Made by a program: the position numbers and the translations under genes
Assembly (NCBI GenBank): GCA_020402865.1
Contig: JADBYT010000017.1
Location: 1 to 64,000 of the forward strand
DNA: 64,000 nucleotides
Source: Bacteroidota bacterium
GTDB taxonomy: Bacteria; Bacteroidota; Bacteroidia; Palsa-965
Direction: 5' to 3'
In this document: in pieces, positions 1 to 9,511 of the stretch
Layout: each line of letters begins with the position of its first letter
Position numbering within the stretch: the first letter of the stretch is position 1
Notes under the pieces: generated by a model
Database searches by the model: none
Told to the model about the DNA's origin: nothing
What the model saw: only the letters and a program-made list of their open reading frames with translations

Positions 1-31
1 CGAAGGTCATCTGCACAATGCGTGTAATCAT
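1..31 (-). CDS. Start of a gene cut by the left edge, possibly a small monooxygenase-like protein
   Basis: Reading leftwards from an ATG at 31-29, ten codons are open up to the window edge and give MITRIVQMTF. The stop codon of the upstream gene (at 39-37) lies only five bases before this ATG, so the two are probably cotranscribed. From memory, the small antibiotic-biosynthesis-monooxygenase-like (ABM fold) proteins of Bacteroidota often begin in this way, but ten residues cannot prove it. A second in-frame ATG at 10-8 is possible. The call is tentative. Confidence 0.4.
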   Translation of the reverse strand, partial: MITRIVQMTF

Positions 32-36
32 ACGTT

Positions 37-810
37 TCAGTCTTCAAAAACTATGCGCACCACGTCGTTCAGCCGCAGGTTGAGCAGCGAGGCGGCTTTG
101 CCCTGGTTGATGGCAATTTCGAGTACGCCGGAGGAGTTGAACAGGGCCAGCTTTTCGCCTTCGGGCACATCGGCGTATGCTTTGTGAAGCTGGGTTATTT
201 CATCGCCGATGAGTTCGAGGGCGAAGCGGCGGTTGCGGCCGGTGGTTTCAAATTCGGCGCGGGTAATGTCGGTAATGAGGTTGCCGAAGCTGTCCACATA
301 AGCCACTGTACCTTTCAGCACATCGGCTTCGGGCGGATGGTGGCGGCGTAGTTTTTCCACCACACCATTGAGTGTTTGGCCGAGACTGCTCAGGCTTTCG
401 CCTTTTATCAGGCGTGCGGCAGCGGGAGCATAAATGTCGCGCGCAATGAATGTGCCCGGAACCTGATCGCCGCTGCCCAGCAGCACCACTTCATCGGGGC
501 GGATATTGCCAAAGAGCGAGAAAAAGCCATTGTCGCAGCCCACAAAAAAGTGTGTACCGATGCGTGCGGCCACATGGTTGAAGCGTTTGTTCAAACCGGC
601 TCCCACAGCCACAAGATGCACGCTGCCATCGGGAAACTCGTTGTAGGCGTGGCGCAATACCCATGCGGCCTGCTGTATATCATAGGCCGGAATGAGGTGT
701 GTAATGTCGGCCACCACCGTTCCGGGGCATTCGCGCAGCAGCTTCCCGCGCAGGGCGCCCGCGTAATGATCCTTCTGTCCGAAGTCGGTGGTGAGGGTAA
801 TCACACTCAT
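37..810 (-). CDS. SAM hydroxide adenosyltransferase (DUF62 family)
   Basis: The 257-residue protein belongs to the SAM hydrolase/halogenase superfamily (fluorinase, chlorinase, DUF62). Members without the halide-binding insert use water or hydroxide to split S-adenosylmethionine into adenosine and methionine. The N-terminal TLTTDFGQKDHYAGALRG block (about residues 5-22) is the hallmark Asp-containing substrate-binding loop. A VGAG/GCDNGFFSL region lies near residues 68-100, and a C-terminal beta-barrel domain includes the DSFGNLITDI stretch. The length is normal for the hydrolase class. It probably forms an operon with the gene cut at the left edge and runs divergently from phoH. Its physiological role is not established in this group. 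Confidence 0.88.
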   Translation of the reverse strand: MSVITLTTDFGQKDHYAGALRGKLLRECPGTVVADITHLIPAYDIQQAAWVLRHAYNEFPDGSVHLVAVGAGLNKRFNHVAARIGTHFFVGCDNGFFSLFGNIRPDEVVLLGSGDQVPGTFIARDIYAPAAARLIKGESLSSLGQTLNGVVEKLRRHHPPEADVLKGTVAYVDSFGNLITDITRAEFETTGRNRRFALELIGDEITQLHKAYADVPEGEKLALFNSSGVLEIAINQGKAASLLNLRLNDVVRIVFED

Positions 811-919
811 ATTGCTGCTTAATCTGCTTGCAGATCGGCCGAAATGCGTTTATTTTGTGGCAAAAATAGCGAAACCGCGTCCATAATTCATTGAGCATTC
901 ATTTTTAGTACCTACTATT

Positions 920-1918
920 TTGGCAGAAAAAAATCTTGAAATCACCGCAGTTGATCCTATTGTGATCTACGGTGTAAACGATGCAAAAATTGAACGACTA
1001 CGTAATTATTTCCCAAAACTTAAGCTGATTGCGCGCGGCGATACCATCCGCATCATCGGCGATGGTGATGAAATTGCACGTTTTGAAGATACTATTGCAG
1101 CCTTCATCAGTCATTTCAATCGTTACGGCTCACTTACGGAGTCGAATATGGAACATATTCTCACCGGCAACGGCAATGGCGGCAACGGTCATCGCGGTTC
1201 TGCCCCCGGTTCACAAACAGGCAACGAGCAGCCGAACGATGTACTTGTGTTCGGTAATCAGGGCCTTGTGGTAAAAGCACGCACGCCCGGTCAGGTAAGG
1301 CTGGTGGAAAGCTGCGAGAAAAACGACATGGTGTTTGCCATCGGTCCGGCCGGAACCGGTAAAACATACACCGCCGTGGCATTGGCCGTGCGTGCATTAC
1401 GCAACCGCGAAGTGCGCAAAATTGTGCTTACCCGCCCGGCAGTGGAAGCGGGTGAAAATCTCGGTTTTTTGCCCGGCGACCTGAAAGAAAAACTCGATCC
1501 GTATCTGCAGCCGCTGTACGATGCGCTTTACGAAATGATTCCAGGTGATAAGCTGAAGAATTACATCGAGAACAACATCATCCAGATTGCGCCGCTTGCA
1601 TTTATGCGCGGCCGCACGCTTGATAATGCGTTTGTCATTCTCGATGAAGCGCAGAACGCTACCGAAAGTCAGCTTAAAATGTTTCTCACCCGCATGGGGC
1701 CCACAGCCAAGTTTGTAATTACGGGCGATGTGACACAAATAGACTTGCCGCGCAATCAGCCATCAGGCTTGCTGCAGGCCATGAAAATACTGCCGGGCAA
1801 CGAAGGCATTGATTTCGTGATGCTCGACAACCGCGATGTAATTCGCCACAAACTTGTGAAACGCATTATCGAAATTTACGACAACCACAAACCACAATCC
1901 ACCGATAAAAAAGCATGA
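920..1918 (+). CDS. phoH: PhoH family ATPase
   Basis: This 332-residue protein is a cytoplasmic P-loop ATPase of the PhoH type (one half of the PhoH2 architecture, related to the superfamily I helicase core), probably involved in RNA metabolism. Walker A GPAGTGKT lies at residues 142-149 and the Walker B region VILDEAQN at about 239-246. An N-terminal KH-like region of roughly 75 residues is followed by a Gly/Asn-rich linker (about residues 83-105). The start appears to be TTG at 920: no ATG lies in frame upstream, and the family usually begins near this point. The stop overlaps the purC start by four bases (ATGA), so the two are translationally coupled. Confidence 0.92.
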   Translation: MAEKNLEITAVDPIVIYGVNDAKIERLRNYFPKLKLIARGDTIRIIGDGDEIARFEDTIAAFISHFNRYGSLTESNMEHILTGNGNGGNGHRGSAPGSQTGNEQPNDVLVFGNQGLVVKARTPGQVRLVESCEKNDMVFAIGPAGTGKTYTAVALAVRALRNREVRKIVLTRPAVEAGENLGFLPGDLKEKLDPYLQPLYDALYEMIPGDKLKNYIENNIIQIAPLAFMRGRTLDNAFVILDEAQNATESQLKMFLTRMGPTAKFVITGDVTQIDLPRNQPSGLLQAMKILPGNEGIDFVMLDNRDVIRHKLVKRIIEIYDNHKPQSTDKKA

Positions 1919-2865
1919 ACGCACTCACAGCAACCCGGTTTTCATTTCCCCGTCAAACCAACTATTACAAAGGCAAAGTACGCGATGTGTACAGCATTGG
2001 CGACGATTTGCTGGTGATGGTAGTAAGTGATCGTATTTCGGCGTTTGATGTGGTGCTGCCGCGCGGCATTCCGTACAAAGGGCAGGTGCTGAATCAGGTG
2101 GCAGCACACTTTTTGCAGGCCACGGCCGATATTGTGCCCAACTGGGTGCTGGCAGTGCCCGATCCGGTGGTAACTATTGGCCGCCGCTGCACGCCTTATA
2201 AAGTGGAAATGGTCATCCGAGGCTATCTCTCAGGCCATGCCTGGCGCGAGTACAGTGCGGGCAAACGCATCATTTGCGGAGTAACCATGCCCGACGGCCT
2301 GCGCGAGAGTGATCCGTTTCCCGAACCGATTATTACACCTACCACAAAGGCTTCGGTGGGGCACGATGAAGATATTTCGCGCGAGGAAATTATTGCACGC
2401 GGTATCGTTCCCGAAGCCGAATATGTGCAGCTCGAAGCGTACACCCGTGCACTTTACAAACGCGGCACCGAACTGGCTGCAGAACAGGGATTGATTCTGG
2501 TGGATACGAAGTATGAATTCGGCAACAGCAACGGAACCATTTACCTGATGGACGAAATTCATACGCCCGATTCATCGCGCTATTTTTATGCTGACGGGTA
2601 TGAAGAACGGCAGCAAAAAGGCGAAGCACAAAAGCAGCTTTCGAAAGAGTTTGTGCGTCAGTGGCTCATCGAGCGCAATTTCATGGGCAAAGACGGACAA
2701 CAGGTGCCCGAAATGGATGATGCGTTTGTGAATCTTGTAACCGAACGTTACATTGAGTTGTACGAAAAAGTGACAGGCCACAAATTCGAGCGGGCTGATC
2801 TTTCGCAGGTAAGCAGCCGCGTGGAAAGCAATATCAGCCAGTGGCTTTCGGCCAATGGTTATTAA
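1915..2865 (+). CDS. purC: Phosphoribosylaminoimidazole-succinocarboxamide synthase
   Basis: SAICAR synthase joins CAIR and aspartate with ATP in de novo purine synthesis. The 316-residue length fits the longer, fungal-like form used by many Bacteroidota. The sequence shows YKGKVRDVY and SDRISAFD near the N-terminus, the nucleotide- and substrate-binding [13 protein letters not shown] at about residues 142-154, VDTKYEFG at about 197-204, and [12 protein letters not shown] at about 213-224. It overlaps phoH upstream by four bases. Its 3' end also overlaps the convergent gene at 2862 by four bases, so the two stop codons interlock. Confidence 0.96.
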   Translation: MNALTATRFSFPRQTNYYKGKVRDVYSIGDDLLVMVVSDRISAFDVVLPRGIPYKGQVLNQVAAHFLQATADIVPNWVLAVPDPVVTIGRRCTPYKVEMVIRGYLSGHAWREYSAGKRIICGVTMPDGLRESDPFPEPIITPTTKASVGHDEDISREEIIARGIVPEAEYVQLEAYTRALYKRGTELAAEQGLILVDTKYEFGNSNGTIYLMDEIHTPDSSRYFYADGYEERQQKGEAQKQLSKEFVRQWLIERNFMGKDGQQVPEMDDAFVNLVTERYIELYEKVTGHKFERADLSQVSSRVESNISQWLSANGY

Positions 2866-3479
2866 TCTTTGCTGTCGGCTTCCTCTTCGGGTTCAACGTA
2901 GTTTACCGAAGGATCGTAGAGCGAGATATATCCGTAACGGCGCATGAGCCGGGCCACACCTTTTATACCGTAAAAGTGAATGTAATTGTGCATTGCTTTT
3001 ACGGTTTCTTCGTCTTTACGGCCTTTGCGCTTTCGTCCGAGCAAATCAAGCCAGTAGGCTAGGTAAGGATATGTTACGTCTTTATCTATGAGGCCGATGC
3101 GGATGAGGTATTCAAACTTTTCGAGTTCGAGGAACCAGGTGTCGAATGCGTTGCGCACAGCCAGATCAGTTGGCGAAAGATTGCCTTCAACCGTATGCGG
3201 GCGAAGATTCCAGATGAGGCGTTTTTCGGTAATGGTGGCTTCGATTGAGTCAGCTTCCGTAGCCAGTGTGAGCCGTATGGCCGAAAAGTCGAGCAGTTTT
3301 TGTACAAGTTTGGTATTTGCACTTTCGTTGAATTTATGCAATTCGCTCAATGCAAATTCGGCACTTTTCCAGCGTTGTGTGCTGCGGTACTGGAAAACGC
3401 CCCAGACAAATGCAATTACAGCACCCGCAAGGGTAATTACCTCTTTGTATTCTTTCAGAAATTCGATGAATGTGTTCAT
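2862..3479 (-). CDS. Membrane-anchored protein of unknown function
   Basis: The 205-residue protein is not recognised as a named family. A single hydrophobic segment (about residues 13-32, [20 protein letters not shown]) sits at the N-terminus, followed by a soluble helical domain rich in charged residues. It is therefore likely anchored in the inner membrane with a cytoplasmic domain. The tail is very acidic ([10 protein letters not shown]). It is convergent with purC, with a four-base stop-to-stop overlap. Codon use resembles its neighbours. Confidence 0.7.
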   Translation of the reverse strand: MNTFIEFLKEYKEVITLAGAVIAFVWGVFQYRSTQRWKSAEFALSELHKFNESANTKLVQKLLDFSAIRLTLATEADSIEATITEKRLIWNLRPHTVEGNLSPTDLAVRNAFDTWFLELEKFEYLIRIGLIDKDVTYPYLAYWLDLLGRKRKGRKDEETVKAMHNYIHFYGIKGVARLMRRYGYISLYDPSVNYVEPEEEADSKD

Positions 3480-3555
3480 GGGTTATGGTTCAGACGCTGC
3501 GAGTTTACGCGATCTGAGTCATAACTCCGAGGCTAAATTTTCAACAGAAGTTGTT

Positions 3556-4599
3556 TTACCTGGCTGATTTGCGGGCAGCAGGCGCCGCTTTTTTCTCGGC
3601 CAGCAATTCCACACATTCCTCAATCAGCGCATCCCGGTCAACCGGCACCACGCCTACACTTTCGCACACTAATCCGCCGGCAATATTTGAGATTTCGGCA
3701 ATGAGTTCGGGGCGGAGGCCGGCGGCAAGGCAAAGGGCGGCAACGCACACTACGGTATCGCCTGCGCCCGATACATCGGAAATATTGCGCAGGTGTGCAG
3801 GGATTCGTTTTTTTACTTTGCGGCCGTGTACAAAAATGCCATGCTCGGAAAGTGTAATGAGGGCAAGCTCGGTTTTGAGCTTGGTTTTGAGCATGTCAAC
3901 CGCTTTCGAGAGTTCGCGCTCGCTGCTGTGGTCGAAATCAATTTTAAGCCCTTCCTTGAGTTCTTTCAGGTTGGGCTTAAACAGTGTGGCACCCTGATAG
4001 TGCATAAAATGCTTTTTCTTGGGATCCACCACTACCGGCACTTTCAGCTTGCGCGCGCGGCTCACTACTTCGCGGATGAGTGACTCTGTAATAAGGCCTT
4101 TGTCGTAATCTTCAAATATGATTACATCAATTTTTTGCTGATCGAGCAGGTAGGAAATACGCTGAAGAAAAAGATTTGTTTCGTGCGCAGTAATATCGTG
4201 TTCAATTTCCTCGTCCATGCGCAGCAGGTGGTGTGAGTTGCCGATGATGCGCGTTTTTACTGTGGTAATGCGTTCGCGGCTTTTGAGAATGCCTTTGGGG
4301 GCAAGCCGGTGTTTTTGCATGAGTTCAAGAAACCGCTGCCCGTCGCCGTCCACACCAATTACCGAACAAAGAATAGGCGTAGCACCCATGGCCTGCACGT
4401 TAAGCGCCACGTTTGCCGCGCCGCCGAGGCGCTGTTCCTTGTGCGAAACTGAAACCACCGGCACCGGTGCTTCGGGCGAAATACGTGTTACTTTTCCCCA
4501 CACATAATTGTCAATCATCACATCACCAATAATCAGTACACGCTGTTTGCGGATGGTGTCGAAAATGCTGCGTATTTCCTTTTCGGTATGCTTGGCCAT
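3556..4599 (-). CDS. rfaE1: D-glycero-beta-D-manno-heptose-7-phosphate kinase, single domain
   Basis: This is a PfkB-family kinase of 347 residues. It phosphorylates D-glycero-D-manno-heptose 7-phosphate at C1 in ADP-heptose synthesis for lipopolysaccharide. The substrate motif GGAANVA is at residues 59-65, and the ATP/catalytic motif DVSGAGDT is at 275-282 with Asp281 as the catalytic base. An N-terminal IGDVMIDNYVWG block (24-35) is typical of RfaE/HldE. Only the kinase half is present: the adenylyltransferase half of HldE is absent, so a separate RfaE2 is expected elsewhere. It ends in a Lys/Ala-rich tail. Confidence 0.9.
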   Translation of the reverse strand: MAKHTEKEIRSIFDTIRKQRVLIIGDVMIDNYVWGKVTRISPEAPVPVVSVSHKEQRLGGAANVALNVQAMGATPILCSVIGVDGDGQRFLELMQKHRLAPKGILKSRERITTVKTRIIGNSHHLLRMDEEIEHDITAHETNLFLQRISYLLDQQKIDVIIFEDYDKGLITESLIREVVSRARKLKVPVVVDPKKKHFMHYQGATLFKPNLKELKEGLKIDFDHSSERELSKAVDMLKTKLKTELALITLSEHGIFVHGRKVKKRIPAHLRNISDVSGAGDTVVCVAALCLAAGLRPELIAEISNIAGGLVCESVGVVPVDRDALIEECVELLAEKKAAPAARKSAR

Positions 4600-4653
4600 A
4601 GCGGGTAAAATTATGGTGCGAAAGTAGCTATTTCCGGGTGAATAAAAGCGGGT

Positions 4654-5172
4654 CTAAAATTCAATCACCGCAAGCGAATTCGGGTTTACCAGTTTGGTGC
4701 TTTTCCGATCCTCGTCATTGTAACAGTGAATAAAGTTCGTTTGCTCGGGTAAAAAATCGAAAAGCAGTTTGTTGTTTACGGTTATTTTGCCCGGTTTGTA
4801 GTAATGGCTGTGTTCGAGGTAGCACCAGGTGGCTTCTTCTTCAATTTCGTAGCCAATTACCTTGAATTTTATGAGGTGTCCGTCGATGCTGATTTGCAGA
4901 CGCTCACTGATGTAGCGCTGAAGCAGGGGCAGGGCAGCCGTATCGTTTTGCTGCAGGTTGATGCGCTTGTTGTAAAGTTTAAAAAGCGCCTGCTGCAGAT
5001 CGTCGGTAAACATGCGGCAGGATGTATTAACGTTTTGTTTGGCGGTGTTAAAACGAATTTCCGTTACACTGATGTAGTACGGGTGCTTTGCCTTGAACGA
5101 AGTGCAACACAACACCACAGCCGGAATTATGAGCATAAGCAGCAGACGAACAGAAAAACGGTTATTTTGCAT
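4654..5172 (-). CDS. DUF6702-type exported protein
   Basis: The 172-residue protein begins with a strong signal sequence. A hydrophobic stretch at residues 8-22 is followed by CCTS, so lipoprotein processing at Cys22 or Cys23 is possible. The next part, HPYYISVTEI, and the general pattern recall DUF6702, a small Bacteroidota family of unknown function found beside HupE/UreJ proteins and M1 peptidases, which is the context here. It is divergent from the HupE/UreJ-like gene, with only 18 bases between the start codons, so both must share a very small promoter region or overlap with it. Confidence 0.72.
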   Translation of the reverse strand: MQNNRFSVRLLLMLIIPAVVLCCTSFKAKHPYYISVTEIRFNTAKQNVNTSCRMFTDDLQQALFKLYNKRINLQQNDTAALPLLQRYISERLQISIDGHLIKFKVIGYEIEEEATWCYLEHSHYYKPGKITVNNKLLFDFLPEQTNFIHCYNDEDRKSTKLVNPNSLAVIEF

Positions 5173-5190
5173 GCCGCAAAGTTACCTGAA

Positions 5191-5787
5191 ATGAACGATT
5201 TTACACTCTGGTTTACCACCGGACTCGAACATATTGCCGACTGGAACGGCTACGACCACATTCTTTTTTTGCTGGTACTATGTGCAGGCTATTCACATAC
5301 CGAATGGCGTAAAATTCTTTTGCTTATCACCGCATTCACAATAGGGCATAGCCTTACTCTGGCGCTTAGCGCGCTCAATATTTTTACCCTGCGCAGCGGC
5401 ATTACCGAATTTTTAATTCCGGTCACCATTCTCATTACCGCAGTGGTAAATCTGGTTCGGATGCGGCGGCCCAATGTCAAACGGAGCAGGGGCATATACC
5501 TGCTGGCCTTGCTTTTCGGCTGTATTCACGGAATGGGTTTTTCCTACCTGCTGCTCTCTATGCTGGGGGATGCTTCTGCCATTGCCGGGCCATTATTTGC
5601 CTTTAATCTGGGTTTGGAAGCCGGTCAGCTGATTATTGTAGCCTGTGTTATAATGGTTTCGTTATTTTTGTCAGCCTTGATCCGGATTCAGCCGGCCGAT
5701 AAAACGTTTTTCATTTCCTCGGCCGTGTTTGGCATCGCTTTTATAATGATGCTTGAACGGCTCAATGCTTTACTGACCAGTCAATAA
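5191..5787 (+). CDS. HupE/UreJ family membrane protein
   Basis: This polytopic inner-membrane protein of 198 residues has about six hydrophobic helices. The family includes HupE and UreJ, proposed nickel or metal transporters, but the branch found in Bacteroidota has no proven substrate. Typical features are GLEHIADWNGYDHILF at residues 9-24, FTIGHSLTLALS at about 47-58, and GCIHGMGFS at about 111-119. The conserved His/Asp pairs in the helices fit metal handling. ATG at 5191 was chosen because the family starts just before the FTLWFTTGLEH stretch; the longer open frame upstream is only the antisense of the neighbour. The M1 peptidase gene starts two bases after its stop codon. Confidence 0.82.
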   Translation: MNDFTLWFTTGLEHIADWNGYDHILFLLVLCAGYSHTEWRKILLLITAFTIGHSLTLALSALNIFTLRSGITEFLIPVTILITAVVNLVRMRRPNVKRSRGIYLLALLFGCIHGMGFSYLLLSMLGDASAIAGPLFAFNLGLEAGQLIIVACVIMVSLFLSALIRIQPADKTFFISSAVFGIAFIMMLERLNALLTSQ

Positions 5788-5789
5788 AA

Positions 5790-8159
5790 ATGCGCTACAA
5801 CACATTCCTCGCCATCACAGCCGCTCTGCTGTGTTTAGCGGTGCCTGCCATTCAGGCACAAAATATTTCCAATAATCCGACCTCAAACCACGGCAACAAA
5901 TTCGAGCAGCTGGGTACGATTTTACCCGATGCCGGTTCTGTACGCACAGGCTCTGGCGCTCCCGGTCACGAATACTGGCAGCAGCGGGCGGATTATGTAA
6001 TCAACGCCCGCCTCGACGAAAAAGACAACCGTTTGCATGGCGAGGAAGTAATTACGTACTGGAACAATTCGCCCGATGTATTACGTTACCTCTGGCTCCA
6101 GCTTGATGAAAACGAGCACAAACCCAATGCGCCGCTGGGCAATATCGACGGGAATTCTGTTTCGCAGCCTGTAACCACCGGCGAACTCGACGGGCTGGAG
6201 CGAAGTAAACAGCTTGAAGGACTTGGGGTAAATATTCTTGCCGTAACCGATAAGGCCGGAAAAACGCTTCCCTACACCATCAATCAAACCATGATGCGGA
6301 TTGATTTGCCTGTGCCGCTCAAGCCCAACCAGAAATATGTGTTCCGCGTAAAATGGAACTACAAAATTCCCGCACGCCTCAAAGTGGGTGGCCGCGGTGG
6401 TTATGAATATTTTCCGGCTGACGGGAATACGGTGTACACCATTGCGCAATGGTATCCGCGCATGTGCGTGTACAACGAGTATCAGGGCTGGAACAACAAG
6501 CAGTTTACCGGCCGTGCGGAGTTTGCATTGGTTTTCGGCAATTTCGATGTGAGCATGAACGTGCCTGCCGACCACGTGGTGGCGTCAACCGGGGTGTGCC
6601 AGAATGTGGCCGATGTACTCACGCCTGCCCAGCTAACCCGCTGGAAACAAGCGCAGGGCGCAACATCTCCTGTAGAAGTGGTTACGCTTGAAGAAGCCAA
6701 AGCCCGCGAAAAGAATCCGGATAAAACCAACACCAAAACCTGGCGCTATAAAGCCGAAAACGTGCGCGATTTTGCCTGGGGAAGTTCACGCAAGTTTGTG
6801 TGGGATGCAATGGTAAACCCCATTGAGGGACGAAACATCATGTGCATGAGCTATTACCCGAAAGAAGCTTATGCGCTTTACAGCCGTTACTCCACAAAAG
6901 TGGTAGCACATACCCTCAACGTATATTCCAAACACACCATTCCCTATCCTTATCCGGTTGCCATTAGCGTGGAAGCCAATAATGGTATGGAATACCCGAT
7001 GATCTGCTTCAACTTCGGGCGTGCTGACGGCGAAGGAACCTACACCGCGCGAACCAAGTATGGCATGATCGGGGTGGTGATTCACGAAGTGGGGCACAAC
7101 TTCTTCCCCATGATTGTGAACAGCGATGAGCGCCAGTGGAGCTGGATGGACGAAGGACTGAATACGTTTGTGCAGTTCCTCGCCGAGCAGGAGTTTGATA
7201 ACAACTTCCCCAGCTCGCGCGGACCGGCCAATAAGATTGTGGATTACATGCGCATGCCGCCGAATCAGCTGGAGCCGATTATGACCAACAGCGACAACAT
7301 CGTGCAGTTTGGCAACAATGCTTATGGTAAGCCTGCAGCTGCGCTCAACATTCTGCGCGAAACCATTCTCGGCCGCGAACTTTTTGACTATGCGTTTAAA
7401 GAATATTGCCGCCGCTGGGCTTTCAAACATCCAACTCCGGCCGATTTCTTCCGCACCATGGAAGATGCATCGGGTGTGGATCTCGACTGGTTCTGGCGTG
7501 GCTGGTTTTATGATATTCAGCCGGTTGATATTTCACTCGACAGCGTGAATGCCTTTACCGTGCAGTATTCCGAAAACATTCCGGTGAAATGGGACACTGT
7601 ATTGATGCCGGCTTCCAAGCCCGATTTTATTCACATTTCGCGCATCCGCAACAAAGAATCGGGCATGCAGTTTCTGGTTGATAAAGACACTACGCTGCGC
7701 GATTTCTATTACTATTATGTAGCTCCGCCCGACAGCGCCAAACGTGTGCCTAAAAATGAGTATGCCGGTCTATCACCACTCGATTCGGCCGGTCGCGATA
7801 AGTATGACGGTAATTATTATTACCAGCTTCATTTCACCAACAAAGGTGGTTTGGTAATGCCCATTATTATCCAGTGGAATTATGAAGACGGCACCTCGGA
7901 GGTTGAAGTGATTGATGTGTATATCTGGCGTAAAAACGAACTGAAGGTGACCAAAACCTTTGTGAAAACGAAAAAGGTAAAATCCATCGTGCTTGATCCT
8001 TACCGCGAAACGGCTGATATAGATACCGGCAACAACAACTGGCCGCGCACCGGCTCTGCCGAACCTTCGCGCTATGATGTTTTCCGTAACAAAGGCATGG
8101 GGCGTTTTGAAAACAACGATTCAAATCCCATGAAGGATGCAATGAAGAAGAAGCAGTAA
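5790..8159 (+). CDS. M1 family zinc metallopeptidase, exported
   Basis: The 789-residue protein begins with a signal peptide (cleavage probably after IQAQ, residue 24). It has the aminopeptidase-N-like layout: an N-terminal beta-sandwich domain, then a catalytic domain with a GMEYP motif (the GAMEN equivalent, about residue 399), the zinc site HEVGH at 432-436 and the third ligand Glu455 in WMDEGLN. All catalytic zinc residues are intact. The C-terminal part is a Bacteroidota-type extension rather than the helical ERAP-like domain, and no T9SS tail was seen. It follows the HupE/UreJ-like gene by two bases, so the two are probably one transcript. It likely trims peptides in the periplasm or outside the cell. 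Confidence 0.9.
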   Translation: MRYNTFLAITAALLCLAVPAIQAQNISNNPTSNHGNKFEQLGTILPDAGSVRTGSGAPGHEYWQQRADYVINARLDEKDNRLHGEEVITYWNNSPDVLRYLWLQLDENEHKPNAPLGNIDGNSVSQPVTTGELDGLERSKQLEGLGVNILAVTDKAGKTLPYTINQTMMRIDLPVPLKPNQKYVFRVKWNYKIPARLKVGGRGGYEYFPADGNTVYTIAQWYPRMCVYNEYQGWNNKQFTGRAEFALVFGNFDVSMNVPADHVVASTGVCQNVADVLTPAQLTRWKQAQGATSPVEVVTLEEAKAREKNPDKTNTKTWRYKAENVRDFAWGSSRKFVWDAMVNPIEGRNIMCMSYYPKEAYALYSRYSTKVVAHTLNVYSKHTIPYPYPVAISVEANNGMEYPMICFNFGRADGEGTYTARTKYGMIGVVIHEVGHNFFPMIVNSDERQWSWMDEGLNTFVQFLAEQEFDNNFPSSRGPANKIVDYMRMPPNQLEPIMTNSDNIVQFGNNAYGKPAAALNILRETILGRELFDYAFKEYCRRWAFKHPTPADFFRTMEDASGVDLDWFWRGWFYDIQPVDISLDSVNAFTVQYSENIPVKWDTVLMPASKPDFIHISRIRNKESGMQFLVDKDTTLRDFYYYYVAPPDSAKRVPKNEYAGLSPLDSAGRDKYDGNYYYQLHFTNKGGLVMPIIIQWNYEDGTSEVEVIDVYIWRKNELKVTKTFVKTKKVKSIVLDPYRETADIDTGNNNWPRTGSAEPSRYDVFRNKGMGRFENNDSNPMKDAMKKKQ

Positions 8160-8178
8160 GCCAACGATATTCAAATAG

Positions 8179-8214
8179 AAAACCGGAGTCAGTAAACTGG
8201 CTCCGGTTTTCTTT
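8179..8214. terminator. Bidirectional intrinsic terminator
   Basis: A perfect 10-bp stem pairs AAAACCGGAG (8179-8188) with CTCCGGTTTT (8201-8210). The arms end in A and T runs, so it can stop transcription in both directions. It lies between the convergent M1 peptidase and aminotransferase genes. Confidence 0.85.
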
Positions 8215-8231
8215 TGTGCGGATAGTAAAAC

Positions 8232-9425
8232 TTAGTACAGTTTTGCCAATGCTTCTTTCATGCGGCGCACGGCTTCAATGAGTTTTTCGTCGCTGGTGGC
8301 GTAGGAGAGGCGGATGTAGTTGTCGTCGCCAAAAGCTGCACCGGGCACTACCGCCACGTGCGCTTTGCCGAGCAGATACATGCAAAGATCGGTGCCGCTG
8401 TTGATGGTGGTTTGCCCGTCGGTTTTGCCAAAGAAGGCGGTTACTTTCGGGAACACGTAAAATGCGCCGTCGGGCCTGTTTACCTGTAAGCCGGGAATCT
8501 GGCTGAGTCCATCTACCACAAGGTTGCGGCGGCGTATAAATGCATCGCGCATGGCATGAGTGCTGGCCTGATCCATGAGCATGGCAGCGTGCATGGCTTT
8601 TTGTGTGATGGAGCTGGTAGCTGATGTAAACTGGCCCTGCATTTTGTCGCAGGCCTGAGCAATCCATTTCGGCCCGGCCAGAATACCGCCACGCCAGCCG
8701 GTCATTGCAAAGCCTTTTGATACGCCGTTGATGGTGATGGTGCGGTCGTAAATAAAATCAAACTGGGCCATGCTTTCGTGGCCTCCCACGAAATTGATAT
8801 GCTCGTAAATTTCGTCGGAAAGGATGTAGCACTCCGGCTGTTTGGCAATTACTTCGGCCAGTGCGCGGAGTTCGTTTTTGGTATAAACTGTGCCCGAAGG
8901 GTTGCAGGGCGTGCTGAACATAAACAGCCTTGTATTGGGTGTAATGGCAGCAGCTACCTGTTCGGGAGTAACTTTAAAATTGGTTTCGATAGTAGTGGGC
9001 AGCAGTACGGGCACGCCTTCGGCCAGTTTCACCAGTTCGATGTAGCTCACCCAAAAAGGCATGGGAATAATTACTTCATCGCCCGGATTGATGAGGCTGA
9101 GCACGGCGTTTGCAATTGACTGTTTGGCGCCGGTAGAAACTACAATCTGCTCGGCAGTGTAGTTCAGGCCATTGTCGCGGCGGAACTTTTCGGCAACAGC
9201 TTCGCGCAGTTCGAGGTAGCCCGAAACGTGCGTGTAGTAGCTGAAATCATTTTCGATAGCTGCGTGTGCCGCGGCTTTAATGGCATCGGGCGTTTTAAAA
9301 TCGGGCTCACCCAAACTGAGGCTGATAATGTCTATGCCCTGCGCAATGAGTTCGCGGCTCTTGCGGGCCATGGCAATGGTTTGAGGCTCAGAAAGGCGGT
9401 TGATGCGGTCTGACAGATGTGTCAT
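8232..9425 (-). CDS. aspC: Class I/II pyridoxal-phosphate aminotransferase, aspartate aminotransferase type
   Basis: The 397-residue fold-type I aminotransferase resembles the Ib aspartate aminotransferases (AspC/AspB of thermophiles and Bacteroidota), which exchange amino groups between aspartate and 2-oxoglutarate. It has the N-terminal SLSLGEPDF (35-43), the cofactor-contacting NPSGTVY (175-181), the SDEIYEH segment (203-209), and the Schiff-base lysine Lys237 in NGVSKGFAMTGWR. The length is normal. Exact substrate range cannot be read from the sequence; prephenate or aromatic activity occurs in relatives. It is convergent with the M1 peptidase gene across a shared terminator. Confidence 0.9.
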   Translation of the reverse strand: MTHLSDRINRLSEPQTIAMARKSRELIAQGIDIISLSLGEPDFKTPDAIKAAAHAAIENDFSYYTHVSGYLELREAVAEKFRRDNGLNYTAEQIVVSTGAKQSIANAVLSLINPGDEVIIPMPFWVSYIELVKLAEGVPVLLPTTIETNFKVTPEQVAAAITPNTRLFMFSTPCNPSGTVYTKNELRALAEVIAKQPECYILSDEIYEHINFVGGHESMAQFDFIYDRTITINGVSKGFAMTGWRGGILAGPKWIAQACDKMQGQFTSATSSITQKAMHAAMLMDQASTHAMRDAFIRRRNLVVDGLSQIPGLQVNRPDGAFYVFPKVTAFFGKTDGQTTINSGTDLCMYLLGKAHVAVVPGAAFGDDNYIRLSYATSDEKLIEAVRRMKEALAKLY

Positions 9426-9511
9426 GTAGAAAAAGTGCGGGAATCCCGCTTTTTATAGATGGGCAAACTTACGAAGTAAATTTCGTAGGAGTAAAACGAA
9501 AGTTCGGCGAA

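Noticed and set aside
376..822. Open frame opposite the SAM hydroxide adenosyltransferase
   Set aside because: Antisense shadow of a well-supported gene.
3556..4599. Considered as full-length bifunctional HldE
   Set aside because: Only the kinase domain (347 residues) is present; the nucleotidyltransferase half is missing.
4804..5190. N-terminal extension of the HupE/UreJ-like protein
   Set aside because: It is antisense to the DUF6702-like gene; the family starts at 5191.
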